From the NCBI GenBank assembly GCA_951804985.1, contig OX638132.1, forward strand, positions 15,543,529 to 15,607,528: DNA of 64,000 nt. Direction: 5' to 3'. Shown piece by piece: positions 37,313 to 46,438 of this stretch. The stretch's first letter is position 1. Every line of letters begins with the position of its first letter. Both the position numbers and the translations under genes were made by a program. The notes below the pieces were generated by a model that saw nothing but the letters and a program-made list of their open reading frames with translations, did no database searches and was not told the origin of the DNA. The stretch comes from Dryomyza anilis. Lineage: Eukaryota; Arthropoda; Insecta; Diptera; Dryomyzidae.

Positions 37313-37600
37313 ATAATAATAGTTTAGCGCTACAGTCTTATAAGAAATTTGACCGAGCTCTTTCACCATTTGAATTGTGCGTGTTATATTAGTACTCAAA
37401 GTGGTGGGACCTACAGCTTAATGCCGAATCCGTACGACGGGTGAGAGCTTTTCTTAGGCAATGTTTTTCTCTCGTAAGTTTGCCATTTACTGCCGAGAAG
37501 TAGCTCGGTATAGAAACACGTTTCTATGAAAAGATGTTGTTAGCCTCAGTGCAGGTTTGAACAGGGGACCTTTCGGCTCGCAGTCCAACTCACAAACCTT
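37313..37600 (-). mobile_element. tRNA-derived SINE with 14-bp target duplication
   Basis: Inverse orientation copy of the family at 3183. The (TAA)n tail lies at 37313 and the tRNA-like head at 37550-37600 (GCTCGCAGTCCAACTCAC). It is flanked by identical GAGCAACAACACTA at 37299-37312 and 37601-37614. It interrupts the LINE reverse transcriptase, so it is younger than that LINE copy. The head is slightly 5'-truncated. Confidence 0.95.
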
Positions 37601-37614
37601 GAGCAACAACACTA

Positions 37615-38030
37615 CTCTTCCCAAAAGTCTGAATACAATTCTTCTTTTCAGTGAGAACCGCCATCAAGTCACCGGTGAAACTGGTCCTACGAAAACCAAA
37701 ATACCGGTCACTAAGAAATTCGTTGCGCTCCAGATAGTTCACAAAGTGGTTGCATATTACGATTTCCATTACCTTGGAGAGCGTAGAGCATATTGCAATG
37801 GATCAGTAATTGCCATTTTTAGGAACTGATGGACATTGGGAACCTTTCAACTGGATAGAAAAACTCCTGCGATGAAAAATATGTTAAAAAGATTACCGAA
37901 CAGACAAATCAGCGTTGACGGAAGCACTTCTTCAACACATGGGCAGATCTATCTGCAATCTGGTCCGGAAGATTTGGTAATATTGAGGTTTATTAGAACC
38001 TTTTTAACCGTCCGTGTTCGAAAATGAATC
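37615..38030 (-). pseudogene. Jockey-like LINE reverse transcriptase, N-terminal part of RT domain (degenerate)
   Basis: Reading the minus strand from 38030: LNITKSSGPD (the KSSGPDGI motif), AGVFLSSWKVPNV (the FPxSWKxAxV motif), then in another frame KVMEIVICNHFVNYLERNEF and LSDRYFGFRRTSFTGDL (the LSxxQYGFRxxRST motif). These are ordered as in non-LTR retrotransposon reverse transcriptases of the jockey/CR1 type. At least two frameshifts and internal stops make it non-functional. It shares its strand with the host exon and lies in its putative intron. Confidence 0.88.
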
Positions 38031-38059
38031 TTCGACATAATAGAAGAGACAAATGAAGG

Positions 38060-38560
38060 GCTCATGTATTTTTTTATAAATTAACCAACGCTCAGGAGAT
38101 ACCCACAAAGCACAGTGTTGATCGTATAAAATGATTTTAGGTTTAAGGGAGGCGGAAAGATTGGGAAGTGTCGGTGGGTATTCGCTGTAAATGTCCCAAT
38201 ATTAAAAATGTCTGGCAAAACAGACACAGGTAGATTATTCCACAAATGTATCGTGCGACTGAACAACAAATTCTCTCTGTAATGCGTGGTTCTATTAAGA
38301 ACCGAGTAGACTACGAAGGGGTGGGCTTGGTTTGATGCCCTAGTAGAACGAGAGAACACACGAACTGGTGGAATCAGGCCATGTATTGTAATACCTATTG
38401 TAATACATATAAAAATACACCTACGGTTCGGAGCTCAACAGAACCAATAGAGGATGAAATATTTTCGTCCCCTTGGATTCGATCCAGGAACTCCAATGAA
38501 GATTTTAAAGCCCCTGCTCATTTGTGCGAATTGTATTCCATCTTAGGCCTAGAAATATAA
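38060..38560 (-). pseudogene. Second jockey-like LINE 3' fragment
   Basis: Minus-strand reading gives YISRPKMEYNSHK near 38550, LKSSLEFLDRIQGDE, then FSRSTRASNQAHPFVVYSVL and TIHLWNNLPVSVLPDIFN (38360-38190). This is the typical C-terminal tail of jockey/CR1 open frame 2. It is a separate, better preserved copy of the same tail seen at 36655-37020, in the same orientation and just upstream of it. Confidence 0.88.
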
Positions 38561-39172
38561 ACCCACTCGTAGTTCCCGAGAAATTCATAAAAATGTAACG
38601 ATGCTTAAAATCGTCTTCATTAATTTCCCGTGATCCAGATTAGTATATTTCCTATACTTCATCTTTTATGTTAGATAATCTCATAAATTTCAAAACTGCT
38701 ATTTATTTCATCCACAAACCGCAACGATAAATAATTTTCAAATATATTTGCCTTCGAAACAATCAAAATAATAACCATATATCCCATCAGCAGCATGTCA
38801 AAGCCTTTAGCAGTCACACCTCACATAAACTCAATAACTTAATCCCGCTCTCACCACAAACAAGTCACAAGTGCAAGCATTCCAAAAGCCAATATGCCAA
38901 AGGCCCGAAGCGACTTTTACGAAGTTCATTAAGCTCAACGGTGCGAAGGATTTAAATGATTGAAGCTAATCATGTTTCAATTTTCGATGACTTCGTCATC
39001 ACGAGAATGAGGTTGTACCGTGTCGTTAGTGGAGTCTTTAATCCCACCTGCGGTGTGAAAACTAATCATCGATTACCATGATTATGCAAAGAGGTAAAAG
39101 TTTATTGGCTTGTAATTCCCAAAGTAATTAATCGAAGCGACCTGTGATAGTTGAGACATAAACATTGCCAAC

Positions 39173-39181
39173 ACTTACCTG
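39173..39181 (-). promoter_or_regulatory. 5' splice donor CAG|GTAAGT
   Basis: Read on the minus strand the sequence is CAGGTAAGT, a perfect match to the insect donor consensus. It ends the 1031-codon exon in phase 0 after Leu-Ser-Gln. Reading through adds only 16 residues before a stop, so splicing here is much more plausible than termination. No matching downstream exon was recognised in the window. Confidence 0.85.
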
Positions 39182-42100
39182 ACTCAAGCGGTCCTGACTA
39201 TCGATGATGTCGATAAATAAACGCATACGATCGTCAAGTATCTGAAAACCGTTGCGCGGTTGCATGAGTAAATTTTGAACCGCCTCCCGTATGCTGCCCG
39301 GAGTTGTGCTGCACGAGCTGCTGTTGTCGTCAGCGACGATACTACTACCACCACTTGTTCCACTAGTGAAACCATTATTATGTTGTTGCTGCTGCTGTTG
39401 CAATTTTAATTGCTGCGAATGTTGACGCAAAGCATCCGAACACTTGCGCAAATAATCGTAGGAACCTTTGGATTTGTACTTGTCGGCCATCGCCTGAAAA
39501 CTGTCGAGTATTTCATTGAAGTCCATCATAAGCGGTGCTGTTGAGGGTGTTGATGTCGCCGAGGTGGAATTACTGTTTGTGTTGTTGCTCGAATGAATAC
39601 TGCTGTTGGCTAATGAAGTGGTGCTGGTCGAGAAGGGAACAGCGCCTATCATACCACACGCACCAGCTCCCATTCCCATCATGGGCGATATACTCAACGG
39701 ACTGCAGCTGCTGTTGGGTGATAGACGTAGCTCTGTGGTGTTACCGGCGACTGCTTTGAGATTGCTATTACTGTTGCTGGCACTGACCGCGCGACTGGGA
39801 CTCAAAGCCTTAAGATCTTCGCTCATGAGTCTCAAATTATCAGAGATCTGATGGAAACTCTCCGATGCCTTCATGGAGTGCTCATGATTGTCCAGTTTGT
39901 TGGTGGGAGTGGTTGCTGTTGGCGTAATACTGCTTTTCGGACGACGACGCGTTGGTAGACCCGTGTTGCCAACACCAACTCCCAGCACCATAGCAACGGG
40001 TGCGCCTGCGGTAACATCGGGCATTTGTAGTGGCTTCGATATAAACGAATCCAGAGTTTGCGATGAGACTAGTTTCGGTTTATCATCGTTCTCGGGTATT
40101 TTGTTCGAACGTATGGCATCTAGAAAGAGGCGCAATTGGTCCGATGGTGTTGGTAGTTCTATATTTGGGGTCTTGGCTGCGGGTGTGGCGTGTAAAACAG
40201 GCGAAGCGCGTGCGGCCTCTTCAAGTGTAGAACGAGAAAATGACGGTTGGGACGTTGATTGTGCAACGGTAGGTTTTGATTCCGTTATGGGTTTGAGCAC
40301 CTCCTCCGGTATATTTTGCTGATATTCACTACGCATAGTGCTGCGTATATTTTCGAGAAATTGCTTTAACTGATGCGATGGTGTCTGTGGCTCTGTGGAA
40401 GCAGAAAGCGAAGCCAGTGACTTGCTGACAATTTCAGGTGAAATCATGCTTGAAGTAAAGCTACCTGTTGATTGGGACATTGGTATGTTTAGCTGTTGCT
40501 GATTAGCAGCACCAACAGAAACGTTGCTACCCGCAGAGCCGGCCACGCCCAACTGCTGTTGCTGCTTGGAAACATGTTGCTGCCGTTTTAGTTCTGATAG
40601 CAGTTTCGCCTGCTCCGAATACTTGCGCACGCTCTCCGTGATAGTGCGCAACTGCTCCGAGTAGGCACGCAACTGATTCTCTAGATATGTCTGATCTGGC
40701 GCCGAACCGTACGCGTACGACATGGGACGTTCGCCTTTCTGCCAGGTAGCAGAACCGCTTACATCACTGAAACCGTTTTCGACGTTGATCATCTGTTCCG
40801 ATTGCCGTCCATGAAACGTCACCGAATGTCGCATGCCTTGAGTCACAGCACCGCAGGGGCTTTCTGCACCGCCACTCAACCCATTACGTATGTTATCGAT
40901 GCTTGTGCTCTTTTTGGCCGCAAAACTAGAGTTCGGGTTATTTTCCGTTTCCGGTTTTGGGCTCATAACATTGCGTTGATTTGCTGCGGGTGCTGCAAAT
41001 CGACGCAGTGGTATGGGTGGTGGCTGATAGGGTGACTTTGGCGTAGAAGTAGACTCACCCGCTGTGCCATTGAAACGGTCCAGACTTCTGGGTCGCTGTG
41101 CAGTCGGGAGCGGGTTGATGCCACCATTCAATTGCGGTGCAACGGATGTCGCAATTCCGGCGCTGGAGCACAACGGAAATTGCTGCTGTTGTTGCGGTTG
41201 CTGTTGACTGCTATTGTTGTCCTGCGTGCAAACACTGCCGGTTTTAATGGGACGCGGCGTACTCTGCGAACGTCTTGGCACAATAGGCTGTGGTTGTGGC
41301 GACTGTTGCTGATTTCTATGCAACGGCACGGGTGGCGCCGCATTTCCACGTGTTGGACTATTTCGATATTGCTGAAACAATGCGGCGTACAGTGCCTCCT
41401 TGTCGACGGACGTCGCCGTCGAGAAAACGGCAGAAGAAGCAGCAGTCGTCATAGCTGTGGACGTTGTCGCCGTCGCGGCCGAGACAATGGCACCGACTGC
41501 ATTGCGCAATTGTTGTTGCTGTCTGGAGAGCTGCAGTAGGCGTTGTTGCTGCTGCCCTGCAAGATGCTGTTGTTGGCGCAATTGTTGTGCATTGTAGTCG
41601 ACAAAGGCTGAGGGTGGCGTTGGACGCGTATGTGGGTCATTGTTTATGGGGACGAAGCCAGTGTTACCGGCAACAACAGCAACGCTGTGCGGCCGTTGTT
41701 GTTGTTGCTGCTGCTGGTGGTGTTTGTTGCTGCGAAATCGCTGCGGTTCTGCATATTCGGGTATTTCGGGAGCTACCGACTGTGTCGCCTGCTCCGTTGG
41801 CGAGGGACTATTGAGGAAAGGATTACTGTTGCCCTTCATCACGTGGTTCTTTGCTGTAGTAGTTCTTGTTACTGTTGTTGGTGGTGCACTTGTGGCGTTG
41901 AGTGTTGCTGGCGGTTGCAATGCTTCGTCAATGTGCAGGTCGTAGGGAAGGCCATTGGTTGTGGCGCCAACAGCAGACTCGACTATTGTATGTACTGGAT
42001 TAAAATGTTTTGCAAACGTATTATCATCGTTGTTAATTTTATTTGTATTTCCGTTAGCCGTTGGAGTTGTGTTTGTTGCTGCCGGATAGTTAGTGATGCG

Positions 42101-42271
42101 AAAACCATTCATGGAGGATGCGGATGTCGTAGAACTTCCACTTGTTATAGTTGCAAATTCTTTGTCTTGCGAATTGAAGTGGTTTTCGCTATTTGTATCC
42201 GTAGCCGTTTCGTTGGTTGTTGGAATTACATCGAGCGAGCCATTGACAACGCCAAACGAGGATTTATACAT
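39179..42271 (-). CDS. Large first coding exon of a Gln-rich coiled-coil protein (possibly Ect4/Sarm N-terminal region)
   Basis: An open frame of 1031 codons runs from the ATG at 42271 to a perfect splice donor. The frame stays open upstream to 42305 but only through a TTG at 42292, so the ATG (MYKSSFGVVNG) is the likely start. The protein is rich in Gln, Asn, Ser and Thr with several poly-Gln runs. Class II SH3-binding motifs lie near residues 312 (PPVPLHR) and 417 (PPIPLRR). A predicted coiled coil spans about 525-567 (YLENQLRAYSEQLRTITESV). Short related helices recur near 630-645 (QLKQFLENIRS), 707-721 (QLRLFLDAIRS), 805-815 (NLRLMSEDLKA) and 1010-1025 (RMRLFIDIIDS). There is no catalytic or membrane segment; it looks cytoplasmic and scaffold-like. 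Size and a terminal helix just before the splice would suit the long N-terminal extension preceding ARM-SAM-TIR domains in fly Ect4/Sarm, but I cannot verify this from sequence alone. The coding status is strong; the identity is a guess of about 40%. Confidence 0.9.
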
Positions 42272-42570
42272 TTGTTGAATAACAACACACAATTGTTCGA
42301 TTTACCTCGATTTTTTAACACTTTCACTTATAGAAAAACCTTTGCATAGAAACCAAAGGATATGTAAAACTCTGATTTGTATGTCGATGAATGTACCGAG
42401 AACTATTGAAAGTTTTTGTAGAATTAAATTTTAGAGTATCGACCGTTTTTGTTGGCAAAAGTTTTTCACTAAAGTTACACAATCTCGTTATGCGCAATAA
42501 ATTTTCAATTTTAATTATATAATAGTAATAGTTTCGTTATAAAAATAGTTATCAAAAAAAAGTGAAACTA
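42272..42570 (-). promoter_or_regulatory. 5' leader / upstream sequence of the coding exon
   Basis: Single-copy-looking AT-rich sequence between the ATG and the tandem array. The minus-strand reading shows a stop in frame just upstream (TAA at 42302-42304) and possible acceptor-like AG sites after pyrimidine stretches (for example near 42333-42345), so this may be 5' UTR, possibly joined to a more distant leader exon. The ATG context (CAACAA before ATG) has C at -3 and is only moderate. No TATA box in a convincing position. Confidence 0.35.
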
Positions 42571-42599
42571 ACGATAATGGAGACGGCCATACAGTATGG

Positions 42600-44010
42600 A
42601 GAGACGAAATCAGCATTGCTCGAAAAGCCAAGCCAATCCGATGGGAGGTGGTATAAGAATTCCCAGTTGACCAATAGAAACATGGAGAAGATCAATCGCT
42701 AAGGAATTCGAAAAAAAGTTTGAGCGCGTAAGAGGGAATTGCCAAAACCGTACACGTCCGCGGAACATATTAAACCGTATTTGATATGTTCCATTACGGA
42801 ATCAAGTACCTGAAGACGAAGAGTAGTTAGGAGTTTTGGGAAATCAAATGTATTGTGATGAGAAATTTAACATTGGACTCATGGAGTAAAACCCGATGGA
42901 AGGTAGTGTAAGAAATCCCAGTCGACCAATTGAAACATGGAGAAGATCAAACGCTAAGGAACTTGAAAAAAATTAGAGAGAATAACAGGGAATTACCAAA
43001 ACCGTACACGTCGGCGGAACATATTAAACCGTATTTGATATGTTAAATTAGGGATTCAAGTACCTGAAGAAGAAGAGTAGTTAGGAGTTTTGGGAAGTGA
43101 AATGTATCGTTATGAGAAATTTAACATTGAAGCCACTGAATGTAACTCGATGGGAGGTAGTATAAGAATTCCCAGTCGACCAATAGAAACATGGAGAAGA
43201 TCAATAGCTAAGAAACTCGAAAAAAATTAGAGGGAGTAAAAAGGAATTGCGAAAAACCGTACACGTTGGCGTGCACGCGTTTCTGATATGTTCCGTTGGG
43301 GATTCAAGGACCAGAGGAAGAAGAGTAGTTTGGAGTTTTGGGAAGTCAAATGTATCGTGATAAGAAATTTAACATGGGAGTCATGGAGTGAAACTCGATA
43401 GGAGCTGGTGTAAGAAATCCCAGTCGACAAATAGAAACATGCATGAAGATGATCAATCGCTAAGGAACTCGAAAAACGTTTTAGTGAGTAAAAGGCAATT
43501 ACTAAAAAAATCGTAGACGTTGGCGTGTATGCGTTTGATATGTTCCGTAAGGGATTCAAGGACCTGTAGAAGAAGTGTTGTTAGGAGTGTCGTGATGAGA
43601 AATTTAACATTGTAGCCATGAAGCGAAACCCGATGGGATGTGGTGTAAGAAATCGCAGTGGACGAATAGTAACATGGAGAAGATCAATATCTAAGGAACT
43701 TGAAAAAAGTTAGAGCAACTAAAAGGAAATTGCAAAAAAAAACGTACACGTTGGCGTATATGCGTTTTTGATATGTTCCGTTAGGGATTCAAGAATCTGA
43801 ATGAGGAATTTAACATTGGAGCTATGACGAATATATACATGAAGAAGATCAATCGCTAAGGAACTCGATAAAAGTTTGAGCGAGTAAAAGGGAATTTGCC
43901 AAAAACCGTACACGTTGGCGTGTAGGCGTATTCCTTTAGAGATTCAAGGATCTGAAGAAGGAGAGCAGTTAGGAGTTTTGGGAAGTCAAATGTGTCGTGA
44001 TGTGAAATAT
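42600..44010. repeat. ~250-bp tandem array (about six units) upstream of the coding exon
   Basis: The phrase CCCAGTCGACCAATAGAAAC and its variants recurs near 42662, 42910, 43169, 43416 and 43653, with a decayed sixth unit from about 43830. Spacing is about 240-260 bp, shortening to about 180 bp in the last interval. Each unit also carries GAGAAGATCAATCGCTAAGG, a block around ACCGTACACGT, and TTAGGAGTTTTGGGAAGTC. Units differ by small indels and substitutions, so this is an old minor satellite. Stops occur in all frames; I see no coding use. Confidence 0.9.
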
Positions 44011-45404
44011 AAATTTTTTCTAAATTGTTTACTTAAAAAATACATTTTATAGATTTATCTATTCATGACTTTTTGGATTCGATAAGTACTGACTCTTCTA
44101 AATCATATATGTTCCTTCACTGTCCACTGCTCTCATAAAACGCATCCGTTTAACTTCTTGAAACTACTTAGCAACAGCTACAATTAAGCCTACTTAATCT
44201 TAGGCAATTTGTGTAGCTAACGCTGTGAAATAGCACAGCCATTTAATACGAAAATCCTAAATTACCGCATGCAAATGCCCATTTACCATTATATGGTATA
44301 TGCCGCCCACTTGTAACTAAACACTTCTAAACACTTCTATTTCTTCGTCTCCGTTTGACAGGTAGCTTTTTCTTGCTTTCTTCATCGCTTGTGTTCTAAT
44401 CTAAATAGATCGTATATTCCCAACATCATGCTCATCAACGGTTGGTATCATCCTCATCACAGTCTACGTCAAAAATGTGGTTATTGTCAACACTAACGTT
44501 ATAATCATCTGCAATAAATACACGTCATAGACGAAAGTACAGCACCATGTACAGGATATGCCAAAAACTCAGTCAGCAACGACGCACTGGCTTAGTGAAA
44601 TATTTAATAAAAAATGCACATAAATTATAATCCATTCGTGCTTCATGGCATACATTTTCATCACCACGTTGGTTGTTGTGTATTTGTGTGACAAAGTTTT
44701 GAATTGCTAAATATGTGCCTCACCCCCGTTTAGTTAACGTCAGGAAACCGCTATAAAGCCAACCCTTTGAGACCTCGTACCCATGCCCAACACGATTCTG
44801 ACCCCTTTTTGGAGACATGTTCAAATCTTTATCTGGCATATTTGGGTTATGCTTACGTTTTGTCATTAGAAATTCCAACTAAATATTTTCTGACAAATTC
44901 CTTTGAATTTTGCTAATGAACATACCATGCCAAAGTCCGTACCGTATCGTATCATACCGTACAGTATTCCAAAAACAGGCAAACAGTTGTGGGAGTAGGA
45001 GTTATATTATGTATTTTGTAGATATTCATATGGTCGGAGTGTGTCTGTTCATGTAACTCTGTGTTTATTTAGCTGTATCGGTGTACTGAGTAAAATTAAT
45101 GAAGGCATATTTGAATGATGTTGCAAATAGTTGAATTCATGAAACATACAATGACGGACTTTCGGGAATACAAGGCAATGATAGTTATGCATCGGAGAAT
45201 AGCAAAATATATACATTCAGGCTATGATATTAATAAGATATATAATGCATATGGAGCATACAATAATCATACAATTTAAAACGCTTCGAACAATAAACTT
45301 ATGTCTCACAGTGTGCTTGTTTCGAAATAAAAACAGTCTAAATTGACTGTTGTCAAGGATTTAATTTGGTTCCTGATTTTTGCAGTTAGTAGTATTAATT
45401 AATA
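44011..45404. other. Single-copy-looking sequence upstream of the tandem array
   Basis: Balanced, non-repetitive composition for this window (44100-45060). Minus-strand promoter or leader exon of the coding exon could lie here, but no core promoter motif stands out. Confidence 0.35.
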
Positions 45405-45720
45405 GCGTCGGTAGCTCAGGGAGTGCGTTGGACTACGAACCGAAAGGTCCCATGTTGAAGCCTGGATCGGGGCTAGCAACATCTTTTCATAGATAACATT
45501 TTTTTTACCGTGCTACCTCTCGGCAGTAAATGGCAAACCTACGAGAGTAAACATTGCCAATGAAAAGCACTCACCCGACGTTCGGATTCGTCATTAAACT
45601 GTAAGTCCCACCATTTTGAGTATAAATATAACACGCACGGCTCAAATGGTGAGAGAGCTCGGCCTAAGTTCTTCAGGACTGTAGCGCCAAACTATTATTA
45701 TTATTATTATTATTATTATA
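45405..45720 (+). mobile_element. tRNA-derived SINE copy with long ATT tail
   Basis: Starts GCGTCGGTAGCTCAG; the A-box region lacks the GTGGTTA segment (TCAGGGAGTGCGTTGG), which would weaken Pol III recognition. The tail has about eight TTA units (45695-45720), making it a small microsatellite. Confidence 0.92.
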
Positions 45721-45745
45721 ATTAGTAGTAGTAATGGTACAATTA

Positions 45746-45915
45746 GGTACCCTCAGCAGACCAGTGGTACGTGCGCTGGTCTTGCATTCGAAAGGTCTCG
45801 GGTTCGATACCGGGCATGGGCGCTCGTGGTGATAATAAACACAAAACATTACAAAGTCTGTCTGAGTTCTGTGGATCTTAAATATTTCAAAAACATCTCC
45901 GAAGAACCTACTCTC
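45746..45915 (+). mobile_element. Second type of tRNA-like SINE
   Basis: About 25 bp after the preceding SINE tail lies a different tRNA-like segment: CAGACCAGTGGTACGTGC as A-box-like element and GGGTTCGATACCGGGC as B-box-like element (45800-45814), followed by an unrelated body. The arms do not close into a clean cloverleaf, so a SINE or tRNA relic is more likely than a functional tRNA. The 3' boundary is uncertain. Confidence 0.6.
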
Positions 45916-46268
45916 CCACTAATTGTATTTAATATTCGAATACTATCGGCGGCGTGAGAGAACAATGCTTTATAGACAAGGTCTTCTCTTTGTAGATGTT
46001 GATAGTGGCCAGCCATGGATTAAAGGATTATTTGGTACGCTTTCTAGGGCGCTAAGCACATATGTGGTAATATGCGAAGGAGTGCAAAATTGAATTGTGT
46101 TTCAATTGCGTATCGAGTAAATGGTTAGGTGTACCGAATAAAACCATAATTTAGGTCATCACTGAAATTTTGTATATATTTCAGCATTGCGTTTTCCTGT
46201 GACCGTGCTTTCAATAACTGACTGTCTGACTGGAGGTGAGGTTGATTAAGCATATAAAGGGGTTTCAT

Positions 46269-46438
46269 GATATCTTTCCATCATCCATAATAAAATGGCA
46301 AACCTTACTGAAAAGAAATGTTCAAAGAGCGGCAAGAAATATGGCGTCGTTTGCTGTCCTTGTCGCTCTACTTTTGTAGCGTCCCTGTTGAAAAACCCTT
46401 GAAAAATACTTTTGTAGCGCTCTTATTGAAAAACCCTT
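46269..46438. mobile_element. Mariner-derived fragment with two terminal repeats in series
   Basis: Begins with the inverse complement of the mariner 5' region (ATCTTTCCATC..., GCGGCAAGAAATATGG) and reaches a 5'-type terminus GTTGAAAAACCCTT at about 46400. It is then followed directly by a 3'-type terminus (TTGTAGCGCTCTTATTG) ending CCCTT at 46438 before TA. The left end is truncated. Confidence 0.88.

Noticed and set aside
37557..38027. + strand frames of 90 and 63 codons
   Set aside because: They lie opposite the degenerate LINE reverse transcriptase, which is on the minus strand and matches known motifs.
39184..39375. 63-codon minus frame at the end of the host exon
   Set aside because: Overlaps the real exon in another frame.
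41630..42349. 239-codon frame on the + strand, and several other frames opposite the host exon
   Set aside because: Shadows of the CAG/CAA-rich exon: poly-Cys, poly-Leu and poly-Val translations with no domain.
45746..45828. tRNA gene
   Set aside because: Arms do not close into a clean cloverleaf and flanking body suggests a SINE or relic.
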